DNA of 38,792 bases from Nitrospirota bacterium. GTDB taxonomy: Bacteria; Nitrospirota; Thermodesulfovibrionia; Thermodesulfovibrionales; JdFR-86. The translations under genes were made by a program, and so were the position numbers. Below are positions 24,435-29,841 of this stretch, one piece after another. The stretch spans positions 1-38,792 of the forward strand of contig JARRLN010000007.1 of assembly GCA_037386965.1 (NCBI GenBank), in the 5' to 3' direction. Under the pieces are notes generated by a model. The model was not told the DNA's origin. It saw nothing but the letters and a program-made list of their open reading frames with translations, and did not search any database. Every line of letters begins with the position of its first letter. Within the stretch, counting starts at the first letter, position 1.

Positions 24435-24620
24435 TCAGGCCTCCAGGACGACCGTGTTGTTCTTGAGCGAGACTTCCTTTATCTTCGCCTGAAGCCTCTT
24501 CTCCTCGCCGAAGAGGTTCCGCACGACGACCGTGCCCTGCTCGGCCTGGATGACGGTCACGCTTTCCAAGACAAGCTCCTGAGTGCCGTCCCTTAAAACA
24601 TACGCGTTGAGCTCGCACAT
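24435..24620 (-). CDS. cooT: CooT-family nickel-binding protein
   Basis: This 61-residue protein begins MCELN, with Cys2 the nickel-binding residue of the CooT family, followed by AYVLRDGTQELVLESV and NLFGEEKRLQ, then KIKEVSL and a C-terminal strand; all are family-typical. CooT was described with carbon monoxide dehydrogenase maturation in Rhodospirillum; many homologs sit away from CODH genes, as here. The ATG has an excellent AGGAGGTGAG ribosome site. Stop and next start are five bases apart, so cooT and lipM are cotranscribed. A nickel or metal role in this operon is inference from the family. Confidence 0.82.
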   Translation of the reverse strand: MCELNAYVLRDGTQELVLESVTVIQAEQGTVVVRNLFGEEKRLQAKIKEVSLKNNTVVLEA

Positions 24621-24707
24621 GGGAAACTCACCTCCTGTCGCTCTTCAAACCGGCTCCTCTCTCCTTATTTTAAAAGGAGACCGGTGATAAAGTATACGAG
24701 GAGGGCC

Positions 24708-25544
24708 ATGGAGCGGCGTCTCGGTGTCCACACGTCCATAGCGGGAGGGCTCGCAAAGGCCCTGAGGCGCGCCCGCGACCTGGGATGCACGGCCGTGCAG
24801 ATATTCAGCCATAACCCCCGCGGATGGAAGACCGGAGAGCTTCCCGAAGAGGAGGCCGCCCTCTTCCGAAGGGAGCGCGAGCGCCTGGACATCTCCCCCG
24901 TTGCGGTCCATGCGTCCTATCTCATCAACTTGGCCTCGCCCCGGAAAGACCTGCGGCGCGCGTCCATCGCCCTCCTTGCAGAGGAGATGAGGAGGGCGGA
25001 CCTCCTGGGCGCGGACTACGTGGTGCTTCACCCGGGGAGCTCCCGGGAGGGGAACGCCGCGCGCTTGAGCGTGCAAGGCATGGCGGAAGCCCTGGAGCTG
25101 TCCTCGCCCTCCCGGACGGGGCTCCTCATCGAGAACACCTCGGGCAAGCGCGGCGACGTGGCCTCCTCGATGGAGCAGGTGGCCCGGATTCTCCAAGCAG
25201 CCGGGGGCGCCGTCCGCGGCATATGCCTGGACACCTGCCACGCGTACGCCGCGGGCTACGACCTGGGCACGGAAGAGGGCCTCCGCACCCTGAGCGAGAA
25301 GATGGAGGCGTTCTTCGGCCTCTCCCGGGTCCTTCTGGTGCACCTGAACGACTCCAGGGGAGGGCTCGGCAGCGGCCTGGACAGGCATGAGCACATAGGC
25401 AAGGGGAAGATAGGCAGCCGGGGAATGAAGCGCTTTCTGCACCACGAGTCCTTCGGAAGCGTCCCCCTTATCCTCGAAACGCCCAAGACGTCGCCCGCCG
25501 ACGACCCGGAGAACCTCCGGCGGGTGCGCGCCCTGCTGCGCTGA
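24708..25544 (+). CDS. nfo: Endonuclease IV (AP endonuclease, Nfo)
   Basis: The 278-residue TIM-barrel enzyme cleaves abasic sites using three zinc ions. All nine ligand positions of E. coli Nfo are visible: His in VHASY, His in VLHPGS, Glu in IENTSG, Asp and His in CLDTCHAY, His in LVHLNDS, Asp and His in DRHEHIG, and Glu in ILETPK. The ATG at 24708 gives the family-typical start (RRLGVHTSIAGG) with a GGAGG ribosome site; a GTG at 24684 with an AGGAGA site is an alternative start adding eight residues. It is divergent from cooT. Ku and LigD lie a few kilobases away, so DNA-repair genes recur here. Confidence 0.93.
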   Translation: MERRLGVHTSIAGGLAKALRRARDLGCTAVQIFSHNPRGWKTGELPEEEAALFRRERERLDISPVAVHASYLINLASPRKDLRRASIALLAEEMRRADLLGADYVVLHPGSSREGNAARLSVQGMAEALELSSPSRTGLLIENTSGKRGDVASSMEQVARILQAAGGAVRGICLDTCHAYAAGYDLGTEEGLRTLSEKMEAFFGLSRVLLVHLNDSRGGLGSGLDRHEHIGKGKIGSRGMKRFLHHESFGSVPLILETPKTSPADDPENLRRVRALLR

Positions 25545-25583
25545 GGGCCGTTTCGTGACCGGCATCACCAAAAAACTGCGTTC

Positions 25584-25637
25584 GCTTTTTGTAAACGTTC
25601 TCTATGTGTAAACGCGTTCACAAAAAAGCATTTTTTG
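25584..25637. repeat. AT-rich inverted repeats upstream of the wHTH regulator gene
   Basis: GCTTTTTGTAAACG (25584-25597) and CGTTCACAAAAAAGC (25615-25629) form an imperfect inverted repeat with a 17-base centre. CAAAAAA (25621-25627) and TTTTTTG (25631-25637) form a second, tight one. They stand in a 170-bp AT-rich gap after nfo and before a strong promoter at 25651. They could be operators, a terminator of nfo, or both. Confidence 0.6.
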
Positions 25638-25650
25638 TTCATCTTTTTTA

Positions 25651-25679
25651 TTGACACACTTCAGGTGATATGTTATAAA
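25651..25679 (+). promoter_or_regulatory. Near-consensus sigma-70 promoter of the regulator/Lys-repeat operon
   Basis: TTGACA (25651-25656), 17 bp, TATAAA (25674-25679). It is one of the best matches to the sigma-70 consensus in the window. The start would be near 25686, leaving a 32-nt leader with an AGGAGG ribosome site before the ATG at 25718. Confidence 0.8.
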
Positions 25680-25717
25680 AATGCGGTGAGACGTTTCATT
25701 ATACGTGCAGGAGGCAG

Positions 25718-26266
25718 ATGCTAAAGAAGCTCTTCTCATCGTCGATACGGGCTGACGTCCTCTCCCTCCTCCTGAGCAGCCCCGACGAGATGTTCTACGT
25801 CAGGGAAATCGCCAAGCTCCTGCGGAAGAACCCCTCGGGCATCAAGCGAGAGCTGGACAACCTCGAACGCATGGGCATCGTCACCAGCGAGCACGTGGCC
25901 AATTTGAGGTACTTCCAGGCCAACAAGGAATCCCCCCTCTTCCGGGAGCTGAGAAGCCTGATTACGAAGTCGCTGGGCCTTCCGGGCGCCTTGAAGGCCG
26001 TGCTCCGGGCCTCCGGGGTAAAGGCCGCCTTCATCTACGGACCCTACGCCGAGGGGGAGGACGCCGATACGGTGGACCTCATGGTGGTGGGGGCCCAGGA
26101 CGACCTGGTAAAGGAGTTCCGGAGCATCGAGAGGAAGTTCAACGTAAAGATAACGTGGATAGAGATGGAAGAGGAAGAGTTCAAGCGCAGACGGAAAAGA
26201 CGCGATGCACAGTTGAGGAAGATACTCTCCGGAAAGAGGATCTCGCTGGTCGGACGCGTCAGATAA
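25718..26266 (+). CDS. Winged-helix transcription regulator with degenerate nucleotidyltransferase-like domain
   Basis: The 182-residue protein has an N-terminal winged helix (about residues 1-75; FYVREIAKLLRKNPSGIKRELDNLERMGIV is the recognition region, in the style of ArsR-like regulators). A C-terminal domain of the MNT nucleotidyltransferase type follows (AFIYGPYAEGEDADTVDLMVVG, about 108-130). In active MNT-fold enzymes the loop is GS followed by D-x-D; here it is GP with an altered acidic pattern, so catalysis is doubtful. Proteins of this architecture occur widely in bacteria and archaea and are mostly uncharacterised. It is the first gene of an operon with the Lys-repeat protein 40 bases downstream. 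Confidence 0.8.
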   Translation: MLKKLFSSSIRADVLSLLLSSPDEMFYVREIAKLLRKNPSGIKRELDNLERMGIVTSEHVANLRYFQANKESPLFRELRSLITKSLGLPGALKAVLRASGVKAAFIYGPYAEGEDADTVDLMVVGAQDDLVKEFRSIERKFNVKITWIEMEEEEFKRRRKRRDAQLRKILSGKRISLVGRVR

Positions 26267-26306
26267 TCCAGTCTCCGTCCGAGGAGGCCAGAAAGGAGGT
26301 GATTTG

Positions 26307-26423
26307 ATGGCGAACAACGCGGCCAAGAAGAAGACCACGGCCAAGAAGAAGACCGCGGCCAAGAAGAAGACCGCGGCCAAGAAGAAGACCGCGGCCAAGA
26401 AGAAGACCGCAGCCAAGAAGTAA
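26307..26423 (+). CDS. 38-residue Lys/Ala/Thr repeat protein, histone H1-tail-like
   Basis: This small gene encodes MANN followed by an almost perfect six-residue repeat, K-K-K-T-A-A, giving 17 lysines in 38 residues and no hydrophobic core. Similar (K)-(K)-x-A-A-K repeats make up the tails of AlgP-like and histone H1-like bacterial proteins that bind DNA; a DNA- or RNA-binding role is inferred from that. Evidence that it is real: the ribosome site AAGGAGGTGAT is an eleven-base match to the 16S 3' end, six bases before the ATG; the reading frame ends 40 bp before a textbook terminator; and the upstream gene shares its promoter. The DNA is an 18-bp near-perfect repeat, so its length could vary among strains. 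Long frames on the other strand are shadows. Confidence 0.75.
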   Translation: MANNAAKKKTTAKKKTAAKKKTAAKKKTAAKKKTAAKK

Positions 26424-26463
26424 GCGGAGAAGAAGCAGCAACGAACAAGGCTGCGAGGTCTGG

Positions 26464-26498
26464 AATGGGCTGGGAAGGGATTCCCAGCCCATTTTTTC
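26464..26498 (+). terminator. Strong intrinsic terminator after the Lys-repeat gene
   Basis: AATGGGCTGGGAA (26464-26476) pairs perfectly over 13 bp with TTCCCAGCCCATT (26481-26493), with loop GGGA and a T6 run. It is the clearest intrinsic terminator in the window. Confidence 0.95.
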
Positions 26499-26535
26499 TC
26501 TCCGGAGTTCTTTTAGAGTCTATGCCGGGGGAAAC

Positions 26536-26570
26536 GGAAAAATCAAGGCTTTAATTATAAGCCTTTGATT
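26536..26570 (-). terminator. Terminator of lpxC
   Basis: On the minus strand AATCAAAGGCTTAT and AAAGCCTTGATT form a stem-loop with one bulge, directly followed by a short run of T. It lies 16 bp past the lpxC stop. Confidence 0.7.
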
Positions 26571-26585
26571 ATGCGGCCTTTTTGG

Positions 26586-27464
26586 TTACGCAGGGACCCT
26601 CAGGCCGTGCTCCGCCCCCGAGACGATCTGCCAGCACCCGGGGTCGGAGAGAAGGTGTCTGAGGAACTTCGTGTTGGCGGCGTGGCCGGAGCGGGAGACG
26701 ATGAAGTGCGCCTCGATGGGCAAGCCCGCCAGGGAGAGGTCCCCCACGAAGTCCAGGATCTTGTGGCGGACGCACTCGTCCTTGAAACGCAGGCCCGAGG
26801 CGTTAATAACCCCCGTGTCGCTCAGGAGCACGGCGTTGTCCAGGGAGCCACCCTGGGCCAGGCCCATGGACTTCAGCCGCTGCACGTCCTTCAGGAACCC
26901 GAAGGTCCGGGCAGGGGCGATTTCGCGGACGAAGCTCTCCTCGTCCTCCAGGTCCACGCACATCCGCTGCTCACCGACGAGGGGGTGGCCGTAGGAGACG
27001 TGACAGGTGACGGCCCTGCCCTCGTAAGGAAGGGCCACTATCTCGGCATGCCCGTCCCTGAAGGAAACGGGCTCGATGACCTTGATATAGGAGCGGTAGA
27101 CTCCCTGCGGGGCGACGCCCGCGGCCAGAATGCCCTCGGCGAAGGCCCTGGCGCTGCCGTCCATGATGGGCACTTCGGGCCCCTCGAGCTCCACCACCAT
27201 GTTGTCCACGCCGAGGCCCGCGGCCGCCGAAAGGAGATGCTCCACCGTCCGCACGCGCGAGCCGTTTACCCTGAGGGTGGTGGCGAAGGCCGTGTCGGAG
27301 ACCATGGCGACCTGGGCCGGAACGAACCCGCCCTTGTCCCGCCGGTGAAAGACGACGCCGGTGTCCCGCGGCGCGGGCCTCAGAAGCATCCGGGCCCGCC
27401 TGCCGGAGTGCAGCCCCCAGCCGGTGAAGCTCCTCTCGCCCCTTATGGTCCGCTGTAAACGCAC
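26586..27464 (-). CDS. lpxC: UDP-3-O-acyl-N-acetylglucosamine deacetylase LpxC
   Basis: LpxC performs the committed step of lipid A synthesis, so the organism has an outer membrane. The 292-residue protein has LQRTIRGE at the start, the TVEHLL motif with zinc ligand His76, the MDGSA motif, DECVRHKILDFVGDL with the second His and Asp ligands, and the catalytic His in SGHAANTKFLRHL. All residues needed for zinc and acid-base catalysis are present. I choose GTG 27464, which gives MRLQRTIRG; a TTG at 27476 overlaps a sigma-54-like box. No ribosome site precedes either. The gene follows tldD on the same strand after 121 bp that carry the putative promoter. Confidence 0.93.
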   Translation of the reverse strand: MRLQRTIRGERSFTGWGLHSGRRARMLLRPAPRDTGVVFHRRDKGGFVPAQVAMVSDTAFATTLRVNGSRVRTVEHLLSAAAGLGVDNMVVELEGPEVPIMDGSARAFAEGILAAGVAPQGVYRSYIKVIEPVSFRDGHAEIVALPYEGRAVTCHVSYGHPLVGEQRMCVDLEDEESFVREIAPARTFGFLKDVQRLKSMGLAQGGSLDNAVLLSDTGVINASGLRFKDECVRHKILDFVGDLSLAGLPIEAHFIVSRSGHAANTKFLRHLLSDPGCWQIVSGAEHGLRVPA

Positions 27465-27476
27465 GGGTAAGAACAA

Positions 27477-27492
27477 AGCAATTTATGTGCCA
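27477..27492 (-). promoter_or_regulatory. Putative sigma-54 promoter of lpxC
   Basis: On the minus strand TGGCAC (27492-27487), five bases, then TTGCT (27481-27477) match the sigma-54 consensus with GG and GC exactly ten bases apart. Transcription would start at about 27466, two bases before the GTG at 27464, so the mRNA would be nearly leaderless. Confidence 0.55.
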
Positions 27493-27585
27493 CATGAAAC
27501 AAGCTGATAAACAAGGAATTTCCTCCCTGCTCCTGTGGCGCTGTATCCGCAGTGACGCAGAAAGGACACAGGGAGAGCCGCACCC

Positions 27586-28971
27586 TCAGACCTCGCCCCC
27601 CACCACCATCTCTGCTATCCTGACCGTGGGCATGGCGTCGGAGACGGGCACTCCCTGGGCATCCTTGCCGCAGGTGCCGATGGCGAAGCCGAGGTCCGAG
27701 CCCACCATGTCGATATTCATGAGAACGTCGGGGCCGTTTCCGGTGAGGGTGGCCCCCCGCACGGCCTCGCCCTGCGCACCGTTTTCGATGAGGTAGCCCT
27801 CCTGCACGTCGAAGACGAACTCCCCGGTCACCGTGTTGACCTGCCCGCCGCCCATCCTCTTTACCAGGAGCCCTCTCGCGGTGGACCGCACGATGTCCTC
27901 CGGCTCCGAGGCGCCGGGGGCGATGAAGGTATTGGTCATCCGGGGGATGGGGCGGTGGCGGTAGCTCTCGCGCCTGCCGTTGCCCGTGGACTGGGCCCCC
28001 TCACGCATGGCCGAGAGCTTGTCGAACATGTAGGTGCGGAGGACGCCGTCTTTCACCAGAACGGTCCGCGCCGAGGGTGTCCCCTCGTCATCGAACCGGA
28101 AGGAGCCCCGCTTCCCCGGCAGGGTGGCGTCGTCGATGACGGTGACCAGGGGGGAGGCCACCTGGCGGCCCAGCAGGCCGGAGAACTTCGAGAGCCCCTG
28201 CCCCGCCAGGTCCGCCTCCAGGCCGTGCCCGATGGCCTCGTGTATCATGGTGCCCCCGGCCTCCGAGGAGATGACGACCGGCATCCTCCCGCCGGGGGCC
28301 CGGCGGGCCGTGAGCATGGCCAGGGCCCGGCGCACGGCCCGCAGGGCGGCCTGCACGAAGGACTCCTCGGCGAAAAGCTCAAACCCCACCAGGCCGCCCA
28401 TGGTCTCATAGCCGGTCTGCACCACGTCCTTCTCCTGGGCCACCACGTTCACCAGCGAAATCGTATGGATGCGCTCGTCCTCGGCCAGGGCGCCCTCCGA
28501 GGTGGCCACCTGCACCCTCTGGACCGAATCGCGGTAGACGAGGCTCACCTGCCGCACCTTCTCTCCGCCCAGCGCGCGGGCGGCGTGGTCGGCCTCCCTG
28601 AGGAGCGAGACCTTTCTGGGCAGGGCAACCGCGTCGGGCCGCTCCCGGAAGGTAAAATCCACTGCGGGCCGCTGGGTCATCAGCGAGAGCCCGGGGGCGC
28701 TCTCCCCCCGGGCCACGGCGACGCTCAGCCCCCGGGCCGCCAGGAGGAGGGTTTCCTCCCGCAGGTCGTTACTGAAGGCGAAGGCGGTCTTCCCGTCGAA
28801 GAGGACGCGGATGCCCGCGCCCTGCTCCACCCCGGTCAGTACCTTCTCTATGCGCCCCTCTTCCATCTGCAACGTGGTGGGGCGCTTCCACTCCACGAAG
28901 ACGTCGGCGTAGTCCCCGCCCCGGCAGAGGGCCTTCCGGAGGACTTTCTCAAGGAGCATCTGGTCAAGCAC
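27586..28971 (-). CDS. tldD: TldD metallopeptidase
   Basis: TldD pairs with TldE/PmbA to form a protease that processes modified peptides and the CcdA antitoxin in E. coli. This 461-residue protein has normal length and the zinc motif HEAIGHGLEAD in mid-sequence, the metal-binding GTCGKDAQG segment near the C-terminus, and the conserved DVQEGYLIENG. No pmbA lies next to it. The GTG start gives MLDQMLLEKVL, matching family N-termini; ATG 28959 is a shorter alternative. It shares a central -10 region with the divergent phosphorylase gene. The reaction on physiological substrates in this organism is unknown. Confidence 0.92.
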   Translation of the reverse strand: MLDQMLLEKVLRKALCRGGDYADVFVEWKRPTTLQMEEGRIEKVLTGVEQGAGIRVLFDGKTAFAFSNDLREETLLLAARGLSVAVARGESAPGLSLMTQRPAVDFTFRERPDAVALPRKVSLLREADHAARALGGEKVRQVSLVYRDSVQRVQVATSEGALAEDERIHTISLVNVVAQEKDVVQTGYETMGGLVGFELFAEESFVQAALRAVRRALAMLTARRAPGGRMPVVISSEAGGTMIHEAIGHGLEADLAGQGLSKFSGLLGRQVASPLVTVIDDATLPGKRGSFRFDDEGTPSARTVLVKDGVLRTYMFDKLSAMREGAQSTGNGRRESYRHRPIPRMTNTFIAPGASEPEDIVRSTARGLLVKRMGGGQVNTVTGEFVFDVQEGYLIENGAQGEAVRGATLTGNGPDVLMNIDMVGSDLGFAIGTCGKDAQGVPVSDAMPTVRIAEMVVGGEV

Positions 28972-29030
28972 GAGGCACCGTCTCTTTCATGGGTTCGTGG
29001 TTTCCGGCGGACGTCCGGCGGCGCGTTTCG

Positions 29031-29050
29031 ATGGTGTATTATATCACCAT
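29031..29050. promoter_or_regulatory. Shared bidirectional -10 region with ATGGTG/CACCAT inverted repeat
   Basis: A/T core 29037-29043 reads TATTAT on the plus strand and TATAAT on the minus strand. It is enclosed by ATGGTG (29031-29036) and CACCAT (29045-29050), whose right arm contains the first two bases of the phosphorylase start codon. The plus transcript would be leaderless; the minus one would run about 60 nt to tldD. No good -35 boxes are seen. Confidence 0.5.
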
Positions 29051-29837
29051 GCAGAGCGTGGGTGTGATAGGCGGAAGCGGGCTGTATGACATCGAGGGGC
29101 TGAAAATCCTGGAACAACGGGAGCTGGAAACGCCCTACGGCAGGCCCTCCGCCCCCTTTGCCCTGGGCGAGCTGGACGGGGTGCGGCTGGTCTTCCTGCC
29201 CCGCCACGGCCTCCGGCATGAAATCGCCCCGCACCGCGTCAACTACAGGGCCAACATCCGGGGGTTCCGGGACCTGGGCGTGGAGCGCATCATATCGGTC
29301 AACGCAACGGGGGGGATAAACCCCTCCCTGGCCCCGGGGGACCTGGTCATCCTGGACCAGGTGCTGGACATGACGCAGGGGGCGCGCCCCGGCACTTTCT
29401 ACGAAGAGGGCGAGGTCGTCCACGTGGATTTCACCGAGCCCTATTGCCCGGAGCTTCGAGCATCGGCCCTTCTGGCGGGCAAGGAGGCGGGCCTCGCCCT
29501 GAGGGCGGAGGGCACCTATCTCTGTGTCAACGGCCCCCGGCTTGAGTCCCGCGCGGAGGTGCGGTTCTTCGCCCGAGGGGGCGCCGACCTGGTGGGGATG
29601 ACGGGCATGCCCGAGGCCGTCCTGGCCAGGGAGCTCGAGATGTGCCTGCTGGGCATATCGGTGGTGACCAACCGCGCGGCCGGACTGACCGGCCAGAAGC
29701 TCACCACCGAGGAGGTGGTGCAGATGATGAAGGAGTCCACCCGGAGGCTCAGGCTCCTCATCAAAGAGACGGTGGCGCGGATTCCCCCCCGCCGGCACTG
29801 CCCCTGCAAGGACGCCCTGACGGGCGCCCGCATGTAG
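29049..29837 (+). CDS. MTAP/MTIP-type purine nucleoside phosphorylase
   Basis: The 262-residue enzyme belongs to the methylthioadenosine phosphorylase branch of the PNP family. VGVIGGSGLYD binds phosphate at the N-terminus, followed by PRHG, HRVNYRANI, NATGGI, and GMTGMPEAVLARE. In the purine-binding region it reads VTNRAAG, with Asn where adenine-specific MTAPs have Asp, which points to 6-oxopurines (methylthioinosine, inosine or guanosine). It would salvage S-methyl-5'-thio nucleosides or purines. The ATG at 29049 starts exactly at the family N-terminus; an upstream in-frame extension to 28989 is rejected. The last residues contain a CPC pair (RHCPCKDAL) common in this subgroup. It is convergent with the RNase E/G gene, four bases away. 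Confidence 0.85.
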   Translation: MQSVGVIGGSGLYDIEGLKILEQRELETPYGRPSAPFALGELDGVRLVFLPRHGLRHEIAPHRVNYRANIRGFRDLGVERIISVNATGGINPSLAPGDLVILDQVLDMTQGARPGTFYEEGEVVHVDFTEPYCPELRASALLAGKEAGLALRAEGTYLCVNGPRLESRAEVRFFARGGADLVGMTGMPEAVLARELEMCLLGISVVTNRAAGLTGQKLTTEEVVQMMKESTRRLRLLIKETVARIPPRRHCPCKDALTGARM

Positions 29838-29841
29838 GAGG

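Noticed and set aside
26259-26492. Leu/Gly/Arg repeat frames on the minus strand and Phe/Ala frames (25736-26416).
   Set aside because: They are the complement of the Lys-repeat DNA; the plus-strand frame has the ribosome site and terminator.
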